From: Nodosilinea sp. LEGE 06152
GTDB taxonomy: Bacteria; Cyanobacteriota; Cyanobacteriia; Phormidesmidales; Phormidesmidaceae
DNA: 64,000 nucleotides
Reading direction: 5' to 3'
Assembly (NCBI RefSeq): GCF_015207525.1
Contig: NZ_JADEWR010000018.1
Coordinates: 160,735-224,734, forward strand
Every line of letters begins with the position of its first letter. Position 1 is the stretch's first letter. The position numbers and the translations under genes were made by a program. Shown piece after piece: positions 1 through 7,688 of the stretch. The notes beneath the pieces were generated by a model, which was not told the origin of the DNA, made no database searches, and saw only the letters and a program-made list of their open reading frames with translations.

Positions 1-122
1 ATGTTATTAAAGGTCCACAGGGGGCTATAAACGATCTGTGTGAATTTACTATCTGCGGAATAGAGTAACAAAACTTAGCTATTTCCACAGGGAAATTTTT
101 GCGGATCTCGCCGAAATCGCCC

Positions 123-434
123 CTAAGGCAGAAAAGGAAGAATGGGCCTAAGAACCCGTCTAAGCTGCAATAGCTGGATCAAGGAAGCAATATCGGGGTC
201 GACGATCGCGTCGGTATTGGGGTCACGCAGGCGAGCTTGCAGAGCGGCGTAGTCGGCTGCGGAGATAGGTTTGCCGTCAATGGGCGATCGCGCCTCAGTA
301 ATGACCTCGGTGCGCAAAACTTCTTCAGGAATCTCATCGGGGGGTGGCAGGGCCAGAGCGCAGCTAGCCAAGACGGCGATCAGTCCTGATCCAAGCAGTC
401 CTGATCCAATCATCAGTAGAGGCAGGCGAGGCAT
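123..434 (-). CDS. small predicted lipoprotein, function unknown
   Basis: Protein of 103 residues starting at the ATG at 434; the frame can extend two codons to a TTG at 440, which is less likely. The N-terminus is a hydrophobic stretch followed by a lipobox-like L-A-S-C, so a lipid-anchored envelope protein is inferred. The mature part begins with a proline-rich stretch (PPPDEIPEE) and continues hydrophilic, with a short hydrophobic C-terminus. It resembles conserved cyanobacterial hypothetical proteins of about this length; no function is known to me. It is divergent from the PPC/TPR gene that begins at 570. Confidence 0.6.
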   Translation of the reverse strand: MPRLPLLMIGSGLLGSGLIAVLASCALALPPPDEIPEEVLRTEVITEARSPIDGKPISAADYAALQARLRDPNTDAIVDPDIASLIQLLQLRRVLRPILPFLP

Positions 435-569
435 AGACAAGCCCAGTGACTTAGCTTCAGTATTACAATAGCCTGCTGCGTCACCCGTCGACTCTATCGT
501 AGGCCGGGTCCGCCTGTGCTAGGCTGCATGGCAAGATTTGTGTGTTCGTTCTATCCCTCGGGAGGTTGC

Positions 570-1298
570 ATGGCTTGTTTACAGCTGTTTTCTGTGGGGA
601 GGCTATTTTCTGTCGCAGCAGTAGCGCCTTTGACCCTGGCGGGGCTACTGGTTAGCTCAGCGGCCTCGTCTGCCCAGACCGACCCGGTCCTGCAGGAGAC
701 GGGCACCATTTACCCAGCCCAGGCTACTTACACCTTCGAGGGCACTACTGGGCAGTCGATTACAATTACCCTAGACAGCGAAGATTTCGATCCGGTGCTG
801 TCGCTGCTGGGCCCAGGCGAAACTGAGATTGCCGCCAACGATGACTTTGGCGGCACCTTAAACTCCAAAATCATCATCGAACTGCCTGAAGATGGCGCTT
901 ATACCGTGGTTGCTAAGTCATTTTCGGGGCAGGGGGGCGACTACGACCTAGTTGTGCGTACCTCCACCGAATTTGAGACGGCCTATGCCAAGGCCGAAGC
1001 CCTGGCTTTAGCCGAAGACTATCCCGGCGCTATTGATGCCTACACCGAGGCGATTGACATCGACCCTGAGCAGTCCTCGGCCTACCTAGGCCGTGCCCAG
1101 GCAACCCTGGGGCAGGTATATCTTGAGCAGGGCGATGCCATTCAGGGGCCGGAGGATATTCCCTTGGAGGCGCGCGAGGCGGTGATTGCTGACTTTGAAC
1201 AGGCGGCTACTCTCTTTGAAGCCAGTGGTTCAACAGACTGGGCTGAGTCTCTGCGGGGGCAGATAGACGTACTGCGCGAAGCCGATGGCTCAAACTAA
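570..1298 (+). CDS. exported PPC-domain / TPR protein
   Basis: Protein of 242 residues from the ATG at 570, chosen because GGAGG lies 4 bases upstream (561-565); the frame stays open to 516. An N-terminal signal peptide ends near SSAQT. It is followed by a pre-peptidase C-terminal-like (PPC) beta domain that starts around GTIYPAQ and contains a Y-T-F-E strand and a D-P-V-L-S-L-L core. The C-terminal third has TPR-like helices (AEDYPGAIDAYTEAIDIDP and following). PPC domains usually occur on secreted proteins, so a periplasmic or extracellular binding role is inferred; no catalytic motif is visible. A strong terminator follows at 1372-1409. Confidence 0.75.
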   Translation: MACLQLFSVGRLFSVAAVAPLTLAGLLVSSAASSAQTDPVLQETGTIYPAQATYTFEGTTGQSITITLDSEDFDPVLSLLGPGETEIAANDDFGGTLNSKIIIELPEDGAYTVVAKSFSGQGGDYDLVVRTSTEFETAYAKAEALALAEDYPGAIDAYTEAIDIDPEQSSAYLGRAQATLGQVYLEQGDAIQGPEDIPLEAREAVIADFEQAATLFEASGSTDWAESLRGQIDVLREADGSN

Positions 1299-1371
1299 TC
1301 TCAAAGAAAGTTGGCAACTTTTCCGGATCAGGGTGCGTCTGAGCAGAAAAGGTGAATGGTAGATGCACCCT

Positions 1372-1409
1372 AAAAAGTCCTCCTGGCGATCGCCAGGGGA
1401 TTTTTTTTT
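1372..1409 (+). terminator. Rho-independent terminator of the PPC/TPR gene
   Basis: A GC-rich perfect palindrome, CCTGGCGATCGCCAGG at 1382-1397, has a HIP1-like GCGATCGC core. It is preceded by AAAAAG and followed by a run of nine T. It starts about 75 bases after the stop codon at 1298. The A-run on the other side could allow some function on the minus strand. Confidence 0.85.
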
Positions 1410-1570
1410 GCCTACAAACCAGGGTCGTCATCAATTTAATGGCTGATAGCCAAGAATCAGCGGTTACAGCCCCCAGCTTGTTTTTTGGGGCCTGGGGCAG
1501 CGCAAAGGCATGTAGCGGCCGCTCTAGAGGTCACAGAATGGCCTAACCGTTCTAGCCATAGCTAGACCTA

Positions 1571-1604
1571 CCAACAAAAAGGATGCAGACCGAAGCCTGC
1601 ATCC
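1571..1604 (-). terminator. Rho-independent terminator of cpcG
   Basis: On the minus strand, GGATGCAG and CTGCATCC form an 8-bp stem (1581-1604) closed by a loop containing TTCG. A TTTTT run follows (complement of 1576-1580). It lies 40 bases downstream of the cpcG stop codon. Confidence 0.85.
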
Positions 1605-1644
1605 CTGTGGTGTTCTAGAAACTTAACCGAACGGCACTAATGCC

Positions 1645-2409
1645 TTAGTCAACCGACACCTTGCGGTAGGGCACCGCAGTAGCGATGTTGATTTCACTAG
1701 TAGATACGCGAGATGGCGCTGAGCCCGTAGCCCCAATGCTGCGGGCCATACCCAGGAAGCCCTGGGGATTGCCAGCGGTAACCTTCTTCTCTTGGGGTAC
1801 AAACCGCTTGACCTGCGACTGCCACACAATTTGAGGGAAGCCCAGCTGATTGCGGTGGTAGGCGTCGTAGCGAGGGTTTTTGATGTGGATAGGGCGCTCC
1901 CCCTCCTCCCGGCCGGGCAGCACCCGTCGCTTTTGGTAGGGCACGGTGTTGTAGCCGAAGCTGGTGAGATACTCTTCGCTGTCGAGCAGCTCATCGACTA
2001 GGCCCTGAATGCCCTTATTGGCCACTTTGATAGACCAGGCAATTTTTTCGCGATCGCTGTACACGTCGCGGCCCAGAATCTTCTGTACACAGTGCTCTAC
2101 AAACTTGTAGTTGCTGTTTTTCTCGTAGAAGCTGTTGTAGAACGTGGGCGACAGAGCTAGACCACGGATAAAGTCACGCACGGTGATTTGGCCGTTGCGC
2201 AGCTGCGATTCCAGAAAAGGCTGGCGATCGCACTTAAAGGCGTAGAAAAACATCTGCCGATAAGCTGCCTCAATCAGCGCATCCATGTCGCTGGTGTCGT
2301 ACAGATCATCGGTAGAGAAAAATCTGGGCTGTTCGTCGCCACCGATTTCGTAACTAGCAACGCGCTGATTTTGGCTGGACGGGGAATAGTTCAGTAACGG
2401 AAGAGACAC
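1645..2409 (-). CDS. cpcG: phycobilisome rod-core linker polypeptide CpcG
   Basis: Protein of 254 residues, the usual size for CpcG. It attaches phycocyanin rods to the allophycocyanin core of the phycobilisome on the thylakoid surface. It begins MSLPLLNYSP, a typical CpcG start, and is followed by one phycobilisome linker domain at about residues 20-155, with the characteristic EAAYRQMFFYAFKCDR and VRDFIRGLALS segments. The C-terminal ~80 residues are basic and hydrophilic with no membrane helix, so it is the CpcG1-like core-linker type and not the membrane-anchored CpcL type. It stands alone, with no cpc genes beside it; fumC lies upstream on the same strand 143 bases away. Confidence 0.95.
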   Translation of the reverse strand: MSLPLLNYSPSSQNQRVASYEIGGDEQPRFFSTDDLYDTSDMDALIEAAYRQMFFYAFKCDRQPFLESQLRNGQITVRDFIRGLALSPTFYNSFYEKNSNYKFVEHCVQKILGRDVYSDREKIAWSIKVANKGIQGLVDELLDSEEYLTSFGYNTVPYQKRRVLPGREEGERPIHIKNPRYDAYHRNQLGFPQIVWQSQVKRFVPQEKKVTAGNPQGFLGMARSIGATGSAPSRVSTSEINIATAVPYRKVSVD

Positions 2410-2552
2410 GTTTGAATCTCCAGAATCTTAGGAAAATTTACAAACTTTAAGGATGATCATACGGGAACGGCTGCCTCGAACCTGAGCCACCGGAGCAAAT
2501 CAACATAGTCCTTAACATTCCACAGGTGTGGACACTGCAGAGGTGGCTAAGC

Positions 2553-3950
2553 CTAGGGATGGGTCATACGGCGGGGGTCGATCAGGGCGTCAAACTCTGC
2601 TTCAGAGACGTAGCCCAGGTCCAGGGCTGCCTGTTTGAGGGTGAGATCGTGCTCAAAGGCATGGTGGGCAATTTGAGAGGCTCTGTCGTAGCCAATGGCC
2701 GGGCTGAGGGCGGTGACCAGCATTAGCGACTGCTGGACGTACTGATCGATCTGTTTGTAGTTGGGGGTCATGCCTGCCACCAAAAACTCGGTGAAGTTGT
2801 GGCAGCTGTCGGCCATCAGCCCCGCCGACTGCAGCAGGTTAAAGATCATCATCGGCTTGTAGACATTCATGTCGAGGTAGCCGCTGGCTCCGGCAAAGGC
2901 CACCGCCGCGTCATAGCCCATCACCTGCACCGTTACCATGGCCAGCGCTTCGCACTGAGTGGGGTTAACCTTGCCCGGCATAATCGATGACCCCGGCTCG
3001 TTCTCGGGTAGGTGCAGCTCGGCAAAGCCTGCCCTTGGCCCACAGCTCAGCAGGCGAATGTCGTTGGCAATTTTGTAAAGCGACACCGCCAGGGTTTTGA
3101 GCACGCCACTGGCCATCACCACGGCATCGTGGGCTCCCATAACGGTGAACTTGTTGGGGGCGTTGATGAAGGGCAGCCCGGTGAGCTGGGCAATGTGCTG
3201 AGCCGCGGCCTCGGCAAAGCCCGGTCCGGCGTTCAGGCCGGTGCCAAGGGCCGTTCCCCCAATCGCTAGTTGGTACAGCCCTGGCAGGGCACTTTCGAGG
3301 CGAGCCAGGTTGTCGTCGAGCATACCCACATAGCCCGAAAACTCCTGGCCCAGCGTCAGGGGGACGGCGTCTTGCAGGTGAGTACGACCAATTTTGACAA
3401 TGTCACTCCAGGCCTGGGCCTTTTCCTCCAGCGCATCCCTCAGCTGGGTAACGGCGGGGTTCAGCCGCTGGGTGAGCGCCTGAGCCGCCGCAATGTGCAT
3501 CGCCGTGGGGAAAATATCGTTAGATGACTGCGACATATTGACGTGGTCGTTGGGGTGAATGGGGGTTTTGCTGCCCATCACGCCCCCCGCTAGCTCAATG
3601 GCGCGGTTGGCAATCACCTCGTTGACATTCATGTTGCACTGAGTGCCGCTGCCCGTCATCCACACGTGCAGGGGAAAGTGGTCGTCGAGCTGGCCAGCAA
3701 TAATCTCATCCGCCGCCCGCACAATTAGGTCAGCTTTCTCCTGGGGCAGTTTGCCCAGGTCGGCGTTGGCCAGAGCTGAGGCCTTTTTGGCGATCGCGAT
3801 CGCCCGCACCACCTCCAGGGGCATTTTGTCTTGGCCAATGGAAAAGTAGCGAATCGACCGCTGAGTCTGGGCACCCCAATAGCGATCGCTAGGTACGGCA
3901 ATTTCCCCCATGCTGTCGGTTTCTTGGCGAGTGGGTAGTGCGTCGGCCAT
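2553..3950 (-). CDS. fumC: fumarate hydratase class II
   Basis: Protein of 465 residues, full length for the FumC family. It catalyses reversible hydration of fumarate to L-malate in the cytosol. The fumarase/aspartase signature GSSIMPGKVNP is present in the C-terminal half, with the substrate-site segments GSGTQCNMNVNEV and HPNDHVNMSQSSND in the N-terminal half. It is oxygen-stable and has no iron-sulfur cluster, as is usual in cyanobacteria. It starts at ATG 3950 with only a weak AGGGAA upstream. An aspartase is the main alternative in this superfamily, but the close match to class II fumarase makes that unlikely. Confidence 0.95.
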   Translation of the reverse strand: MADALPTRQETDSMGEIAVPSDRYWGAQTQRSIRYFSIGQDKMPLEVVRAIAIAKKASALANADLGKLPQEKADLIVRAADEIIAGQLDDHFPLHVWMTGSGTQCNMNVNEVIANRAIELAGGVMGSKTPIHPNDHVNMSQSSNDIFPTAMHIAAAQALTQRLNPAVTQLRDALEEKAQAWSDIVKIGRTHLQDAVPLTLGQEFSGYVGMLDDNLARLESALPGLYQLAIGGTALGTGLNAGPGFAEAAAQHIAQLTGLPFINAPNKFTVMGAHDAVVMASGVLKTLAVSLYKIANDIRLLSCGPRAGFAELHLPENEPGSSIMPGKVNPTQCEALAMVTVQVMGYDAAVAFAGASGYLDMNVYKPMMIFNLLQSAGLMADSCHNFTEFLVAGMTPNYKQIDQYVQQSLMLVTALSPAIGYDRASQIAHHAFEHDLTLKQAALDLGYVSEAEFDALIDPRRMTHP

Positions 3951-4031
3951 GGTGCTGTTCCCTAGAGCGTATGCTCCGATTCAACCACAACCCAGTCGTT
4001 CAGCGCTAAACCTCCGGCTGAAAAATTCCCA

Positions 4032-4065
4032 TAAAAAACCCTGGAGACAATCGCTGTCTCCAGGG
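4032..4065 (-). terminator. Rho-independent terminator of the first PEP-CTERM gene
   Basis: An 11-bp perfect stem (CCCTGGAGACA / TGTCTCCAGGG, 4039-4065) with a 5-base loop. On the minus strand it is followed by TTTTTT (complement of 4033-4038). It lies about 45 bases past the stop codon and closely resembles the terminator of the second copy at 5135-5169. Confidence 0.9.
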
Positions 4066-4111
4066 CTGTTGGTCGCTTTGAAAGATTGGAACGGGTAACA
4101 AGGGTAAGGGG

Positions 4112-4744
4112 CTAAGCCTGCTCTTTGCGCACCAGGCCCACAGCGCTCAGGTCCACCAACGCCAGGGCGGCGGTAGAGGCTGGCTCGGAAACAGTGGTTT
4201 TGGGCTCTTCAGGGGTGAGACGGCTCTTGCCCACAAAGATAGACGCGTGGGACAGCTCCTTTTGGTCAAAGGTGGTCCAGGTGCCGCTGTTGATGAGTGT
4301 GTTGCCGTCGAAATAGTAGGCGGTGTAGGTGTTGCCAGCCTTGAGGCTAATCACAAACGGTGTTGCGATCGTTTTGGCAAGGCTCCAGGTGCCGGTACCT
4401 TTGCCGTTTTGAACCCAGCGAAAGCCCAGGTCGTTAGGCCCAGCAGAATGTTTGCCACCTTCGTATTTGCCATCAAACACCCAGCTCCCTAGGGTGTCGT
4501 TAAGGAAAGCCGTCAGGGGAGCGCTAATACTGCTGGTTACGTCGTTACCGGCAGTTGGGTTTAAGCAGCTGCTATAGCTGATGGAAGAACCTCCGGCCAG
4601 GGGGGTGCAAGTGACACCGCTAGCACTGGTTAAAGAAGCCGCTGGCTGGCGTTTAGAGTTTAGCTTTGGCGAGGCCTTAGGAGTCATTGAGCCCAAAAGG
4701 CCAGTTAGCACCTGCGCTGAGCTGAAAATTGTATAGGCTTTCAT
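4112..4744 (-). CDS. PEP-CTERM-like secreted protein, paralog A
   Basis: Protein of 210 residues from ATG 4744 (MKAYTIFSS), placed by alignment with the next gene; the frame is open to 4795. A signal peptide is followed by a secreted beta-rich domain with a G-T-W-S-L-A-K motif and a S-L-K-A-G-N motif and an LSHASIFVGK segment, seen in many cyanobacterial PEP-CTERM proteins. The C-terminus is a sorting signal: VSEPAS, a hydrophobic stretch, then RKEQA. The motif is degenerate (S for P in VPEP) and an aspartate interrupts the hydrophobic stretch, so exosortase recognition may be weakened. It is a tandem duplicate of the gene at 5232-5888. Confidence 0.8.
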   Translation of the reverse strand: MKAYTIFSSAQVLTGLLGSMTPKASPKLNSKRQPAASLTSASGVTCTPLAGGSSISYSSCLNPTAGNDVTSSISAPLTAFLNDTLGSWVFDGKYEGGKHSAGPNDLGFRWVQNGKGTGTWSLAKTIATPFVISLKAGNTYTAYYFDGNTLINSGTWTTFDQKELSHASIFVGKSRLTPEEPKTTVSEPASTAALALVDLSAVGLVRKEQA

Positions 4745-5231
4745 ATAGGGCAAATCCTTCTTGAATAGGCACTGTAGGTAGTAGCAACAGAGCACAGGAG
4801 GCGTTTGTGTCTGATGGTTTCTCCGAGGTAGATGCAGGGTTTGGGTATACTTTTCTACTCAAGCACCTTGCGTAAGTGAGTGTGTAGGCCAAATCACGTA
4901 ATTCATGTCCTATTCACAAGACTTTATGAATAAAGAAGGGGCCGATTCGATAGCTGAAACCCTCAGCTAAGTGAGGCGACAGACGCTGGGAACGTGCATC
5001 AGGGCTAAAACCTTATGGCTACCGAAAACGCAGCGACAGTAAACGCCGAAACGTATCGATAATGCTTTCAAGAACGGTCTAAATCATTCCGTCCACGGCA
5101 ATATCTGTAGTTTCAGCAAGCTGGTCAGCGCAGTAAAAAGCCCTGGAGACAAGGTTTTTCCCCAGGGCTAATACGGTCGCTTTAAGAAGTTGTTTTAGAG
5201 TTTGTGGCTATAGCAGAACGGTAAGGCGCTA
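4745..5231. other. intergenic region between the PEP-CTERM paralogs
   Basis: These 487 bases hold the upstream region of paralog A (about 4745-4905), which aligns over most of its length with the region upstream of paralog B (5889-6050). They also hold the terminator of paralog B (5135-5169). Between them, about 4910-5130, I see no gene. Confidence 0.55.
5135..5169 (-). terminator. Rho-independent terminator of the second PEP-CTERM gene
   Basis: GCCCTGG (5140-5146) pairs with CCAGGGC (5162-5168) around a 15-base loop, followed on the minus strand by TTTTT (complement of 5135-5139). The stem sequence matches that of the terminator at 4032-4065, as expected if the whole unit was duplicated. 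Confidence 0.8.
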
Positions 5232-5888
5232 CTAGCCCTGCTGTTTGCGCATTAGGCCTACAGCGCTTAGGCCCACCAGCACCAGGGCAGCGGTAGAGGC
5301 CGGCTCGGGTACGGTGGTCTTGGGCGGTTCAGCCACCACTTTGGGCTTGCCAATAAAGATCGAGGCGTGGGACAGGTCTTTGCCGTCAAAGGTGGCCCAG
5401 GTACCGCTTTGGGTAGCGGCACTGCCATCTACGTAGTAAGCGGCGTAGCCATTGCCCGCCTTGAGGCTAATCACAAAGGGAGCGTTGATGGCCTGGGCTA
5501 AGCTCCAGGTACCCACTCCTTCTTTATTTTGTCGCCAGCTAAAGCCGTTGCTGCCTACGGCCCCGCCGGTGTCAGACTTGCCCCCAAAGAGCCAGTCACC
5601 GGCCCCCAGGGTGCTGTCAAGAAAAGCGCTGAGGCCGGTAGCAACGGTGCCGCTGACATCGTTACCGGAGCCAGTTATGCACTGGCTGTAGCTGAGGGAA
5701 GACCCTCCCGCCAGAGGGTTGCTGGTGACAGAGCCGCTAGCGCAGGTTAAAGGCGCGGCTGGCTGGCTGGGTTGACTACCGCCGCTTTTGTTACCTTTGT
5801 TGTCCGACTTGGCGAGAGCTTCGGGAGCCATCGAGCCAAAAAGTCCAGCGAGCACCAGAGCTGAGCTTAGAAACGTAAATGCTTTCAT
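5232..5888 (-). CDS. PEP-CTERM secreted protein, paralog B
   Basis: Protein of 218 residues from ATG 5888 (MKAFTFLSSALV). A good AAGGAGG precedes this start on the minus strand, so the longer open frame to 6038 is not used. A signal peptide ends near EALAKS. It is followed by a basic, serine/glycine-rich linker and a beta-rich domain with GTWSLAQ, SLKAGN and LSHASIFIGK. The C-terminus is a canonical PEP-CTERM signal: VPEPAS, a hydrophobic helix, then a basic RKQQ tail. Such proteins are processed by exosortase and delivered to the cell surface or extracellular matrix. No exosortase gene is in this window. Confidence 0.85.
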   Translation of the reverse strand: MKAFTFLSSALVLAGLFGSMAPEALAKSDNKGNKSGGSQPSQPAAPLTCASGSVTSNPLAGGSSLSYSQCITGSGNDVSGTVATGLSAFLDSTLGAGDWLFGGKSDTGGAVGSNGFSWRQNKEGVGTWSLAQAINAPFVISLKAGNGYAAYYVDGSAATQSGTWATFDGKDLSHASIFIGKPKVVAEPPKTTVPEPASTAALVLVGLSAVGLMRKQQG

Positions 5889-6083
5889 GCAGGGCAAATC
5901 CTCCTTAGATAGGCACTGTAGGCAGTAGCCATAGACGGCAAGGGGGCGTTTGCGTCCGATGGTCTCTCCGAGACAGATACAGATTTTGGGGTGTACTTTT
6001 CTACTTAAGCACCCTGCGTAAATGAGTGTGTAGGTCAAATTACGGAGCTTTGACCCGGTTCATAGAGACTTTATAGTTGATGC

Positions 6084-7271
6084 TTAGCGGCGGCGCTGTT
6101 TGCTGACCATTTTGCGAGAGAGGCGCAGGTTAATGGCTTCGCGATCGGCCCAGTCTTGCAGTACCCGCAGAAAGATGTGCTTGTCTTGGCCCTGGAGCAC
6201 GGCGGTTTGGTCGGCGGTTTCGATGCTGTAGGGGTAGCCGCCACCGATAATCACTTCGCCACGCACCCAGTTGAGGTATTGGGTGATGTGGCCGCTTTCC
6301 CACATCCAGCGGGGCATTTCGAGCCGCACGGGGTAACCGTCGCGGGTGGTTTTGAGGTAGGTGAAGGCAATCTGGTCGCCGTAGTCGCTGTACTGGTCGA
6401 GAACGCCGCCGCGATCGCACTGAAAGACGGCGGTGCGATCGCCCCACTCCATCAGCCGAGCCAGCAGCTGGGCGTCGTGAATGCCCTCGGTGGCCTCTAG
6501 GCCGTAAGCATGGTGCAACATGCCGGTCAAATCGTGGGCGTAGGAGGTATCGACGTAGCCTATCAGGGGCACGCGACGGCGGCAGCTAGCCTCCAGCAGC
6601 GAGAGGATTGCCTGTACGTAGGCGGTCTGGCTCTCCTGGTCAAAGGCCTCGGCAAAAGTGACTACCAGCGCCCCGTCAAAGAAGACCAGGGTGCGCTCCG
6701 GCTCTGTGCATGCGTTGATGTATTCCACCAGGCGCGCCACTTCCATTTGAAAGCGGCGAATGTTGACTCGGCGCTCGACCGGTTGGGCTGGGTTGGGGCC
6801 TAACTCTGCCGGAGTCATGAGATCGACTCGCACGTCTTTTTTGTAGGGGCGGGTGGTGCTATGGGGGTTTTCGAACCAGCCAATTTGCAGCAGCGCAATG
6901 GGGATAGAAATATCTTTGCCGGGGGAGATCTGGGAGCCGTCGACGGCAAAGGTAGTGATGTCTGCCAGGACGTTTTGCACCCATTGGACACTTTGTTCGC
7001 GGTTGGTCCAGCGATCGCCGACGGGGCCTGATTCAGCAAAAAAGAAGGGCAGAATACCTTTGTCAGTGGTAATTTCTTCTAGCGGTCGGGCACCCACTGG
7101 CCCAGTATGAGAGCCTAGTTGGGCCACCTGTCGCGCCTGGGGCAGAGCCGCAAACTCAATCCAGGCCCGGTTGTAGGCGTGCAGTAGCTCAAACTTAGCC
7201 CGACTAAAGGCGCTAAAGGCATCCCGCTTTTGGTCGAGCAGGGCTTTAATTTGGCTGGAACTCACTGGCAT
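6084..7271 (-). CDS. NurA-domain nuclease-family protein
   Basis: Protein of 395 residues. The NurA domain spans about residues 90-370 and includes the motif AVDGSQI, which carries a metal-binding aspartate typical of NurA, and a second acidic strand LVFFDGALV. In archaea NurA is a 5'-to-3' exonuclease that works with the HerA helicase in end resection. Here no herA lies nearby, which is usual for cyanobacterial members, whose role is unproven. The first ~90 residues are a helical, alanine-rich extension. It begins at ATG 7271 with no strong Shine-Dalgarno. Flanked by unrelated genes, so probably monocistronic. Confidence 0.8.
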   Translation of the reverse strand: MPVSSSQIKALLDQKRDAFSAFSRAKFELLHAYNRAWIEFAALPQARQVAQLGSHTGPVGARPLEEITTDKGILPFFFAESGPVGDRWTNREQSVQWVQNVLADITTFAVDGSQISPGKDISIPIALLQIGWFENPHSTTRPYKKDVRVDLMTPAELGPNPAQPVERRVNIRRFQMEVARLVEYINACTEPERTLVFFDGALVVTFAEAFDQESQTAYVQAILSLLEASCRRRVPLIGYVDTSYAHDLTGMLHHAYGLEATEGIHDAQLLARLMEWGDRTAVFQCDRGGVLDQYSDYGDQIAFTYLKTTRDGYPVRLEMPRWMWESGHITQYLNWVRGEVIIGGGYPYSIETADQTAVLQGQDKHIFLRVLQDWADREAINLRLSRKMVSKQRRR

Positions 7272-7432
7272 AACCCATCCATTGCTTAGAACGCCTGTAT
7301 TAATGGCTGATTCTAGCGGGTTTGCCGAGGCTTGTCACCCGTTGAGGTTCAAGCGATATTCAGTATGATTACCAAGGTTAGAGCCGTTGACCTTGGGCAG
7401 CCTAGAAATAGCGCAATCAACCTCAAATTACT

Positions 7433-7648
7433 ATGGCCCTACAGCTTTATCTGCTAGCGTCGCTGATGGTTTTTCTGTTGGCCATTGGTCCATTTTTACG
7501 CGATCCATCCAACCCAAGATATCGGTTGGGTAGCTGGATATTCCTGGGGCTGGCGGTGGTGCTCAGCCCCATTACTCTGCCTAATATGCTGAAAAAGCGG
7601 ATCAGCAAACGATGCTCATCCGCTTCTGTTGTGATGTCTAAAGCCTAA
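7433..7648 (+). CDS. small membrane protein, function unknown
   Basis: Protein of 71 residues with two predicted membrane helices (about residues 3-20 and 33-52), a short polar loop RDPSNPRYRLG between them, and a basic, serine-rich C-terminus. Similar short proteins occur in many cyanobacteria without an assigned role. The stop codon lies inside the terminator hairpin at 7640-7672. It is divergent from the NurA gene. Confidence 0.6.
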   Translation: MALQLYLLASLMVFLLAIGPFLRDPSNPRYRLGSWIFLGLAVVLSPITLPNMLKKRISKRCSSASVVMSKA

Positions 7649-7672
7649 ATTGGTACGGCTAATTTAGGCTTT
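7640..7672. terminator. hairpin between convergent genes
   Basis: Twelve-base perfect arms (AAAGCCTAAATT and AATTTAGGCTTT) are separated by 9 bases. The hairpin sits between the small membrane protein gene (plus strand, ending 7648) and the chelatase-family gene (minus strand, ending 7689), and the left arm contains the stop codon of the former. The A/T-rich arm ends could supply weak U-tracts in both directions, so a bidirectional terminator is likely. Confidence 0.65.
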
Positions 7673-7688
7673 GGATTGCTCTCTGCTG

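Larger units (their letters stand above)
1299..1644. other. intergenic region between convergent genes
   Basis: These 346 bases lie between the convergent PPC/TPR gene and cpcG. They contain one intrinsic terminator for each gene (1372-1409 and 1571-1604) and no credible gene. A GCGGCCGC followed by TCTAGA near 1515-1528 is discussed among the rejected observations. Confidence 0.6.

Noticed and set aside
1515..1528. GCGGCCGC directly followed by TCTAGA, as in cloning polylinkers.
   Set aside because: The flanking bases do not continue as any polylinker I know, the context is normal intergenic cyanobacterial DNA, and a 14-base chance match in GC-rich DNA is plausible.
6084..7271. NurA gene as part of a HerA-NurA anti-phage or repair module.
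   Set aside because: No herA or other defence gene lies nearby, and the gene stands alone between unrelated genes.
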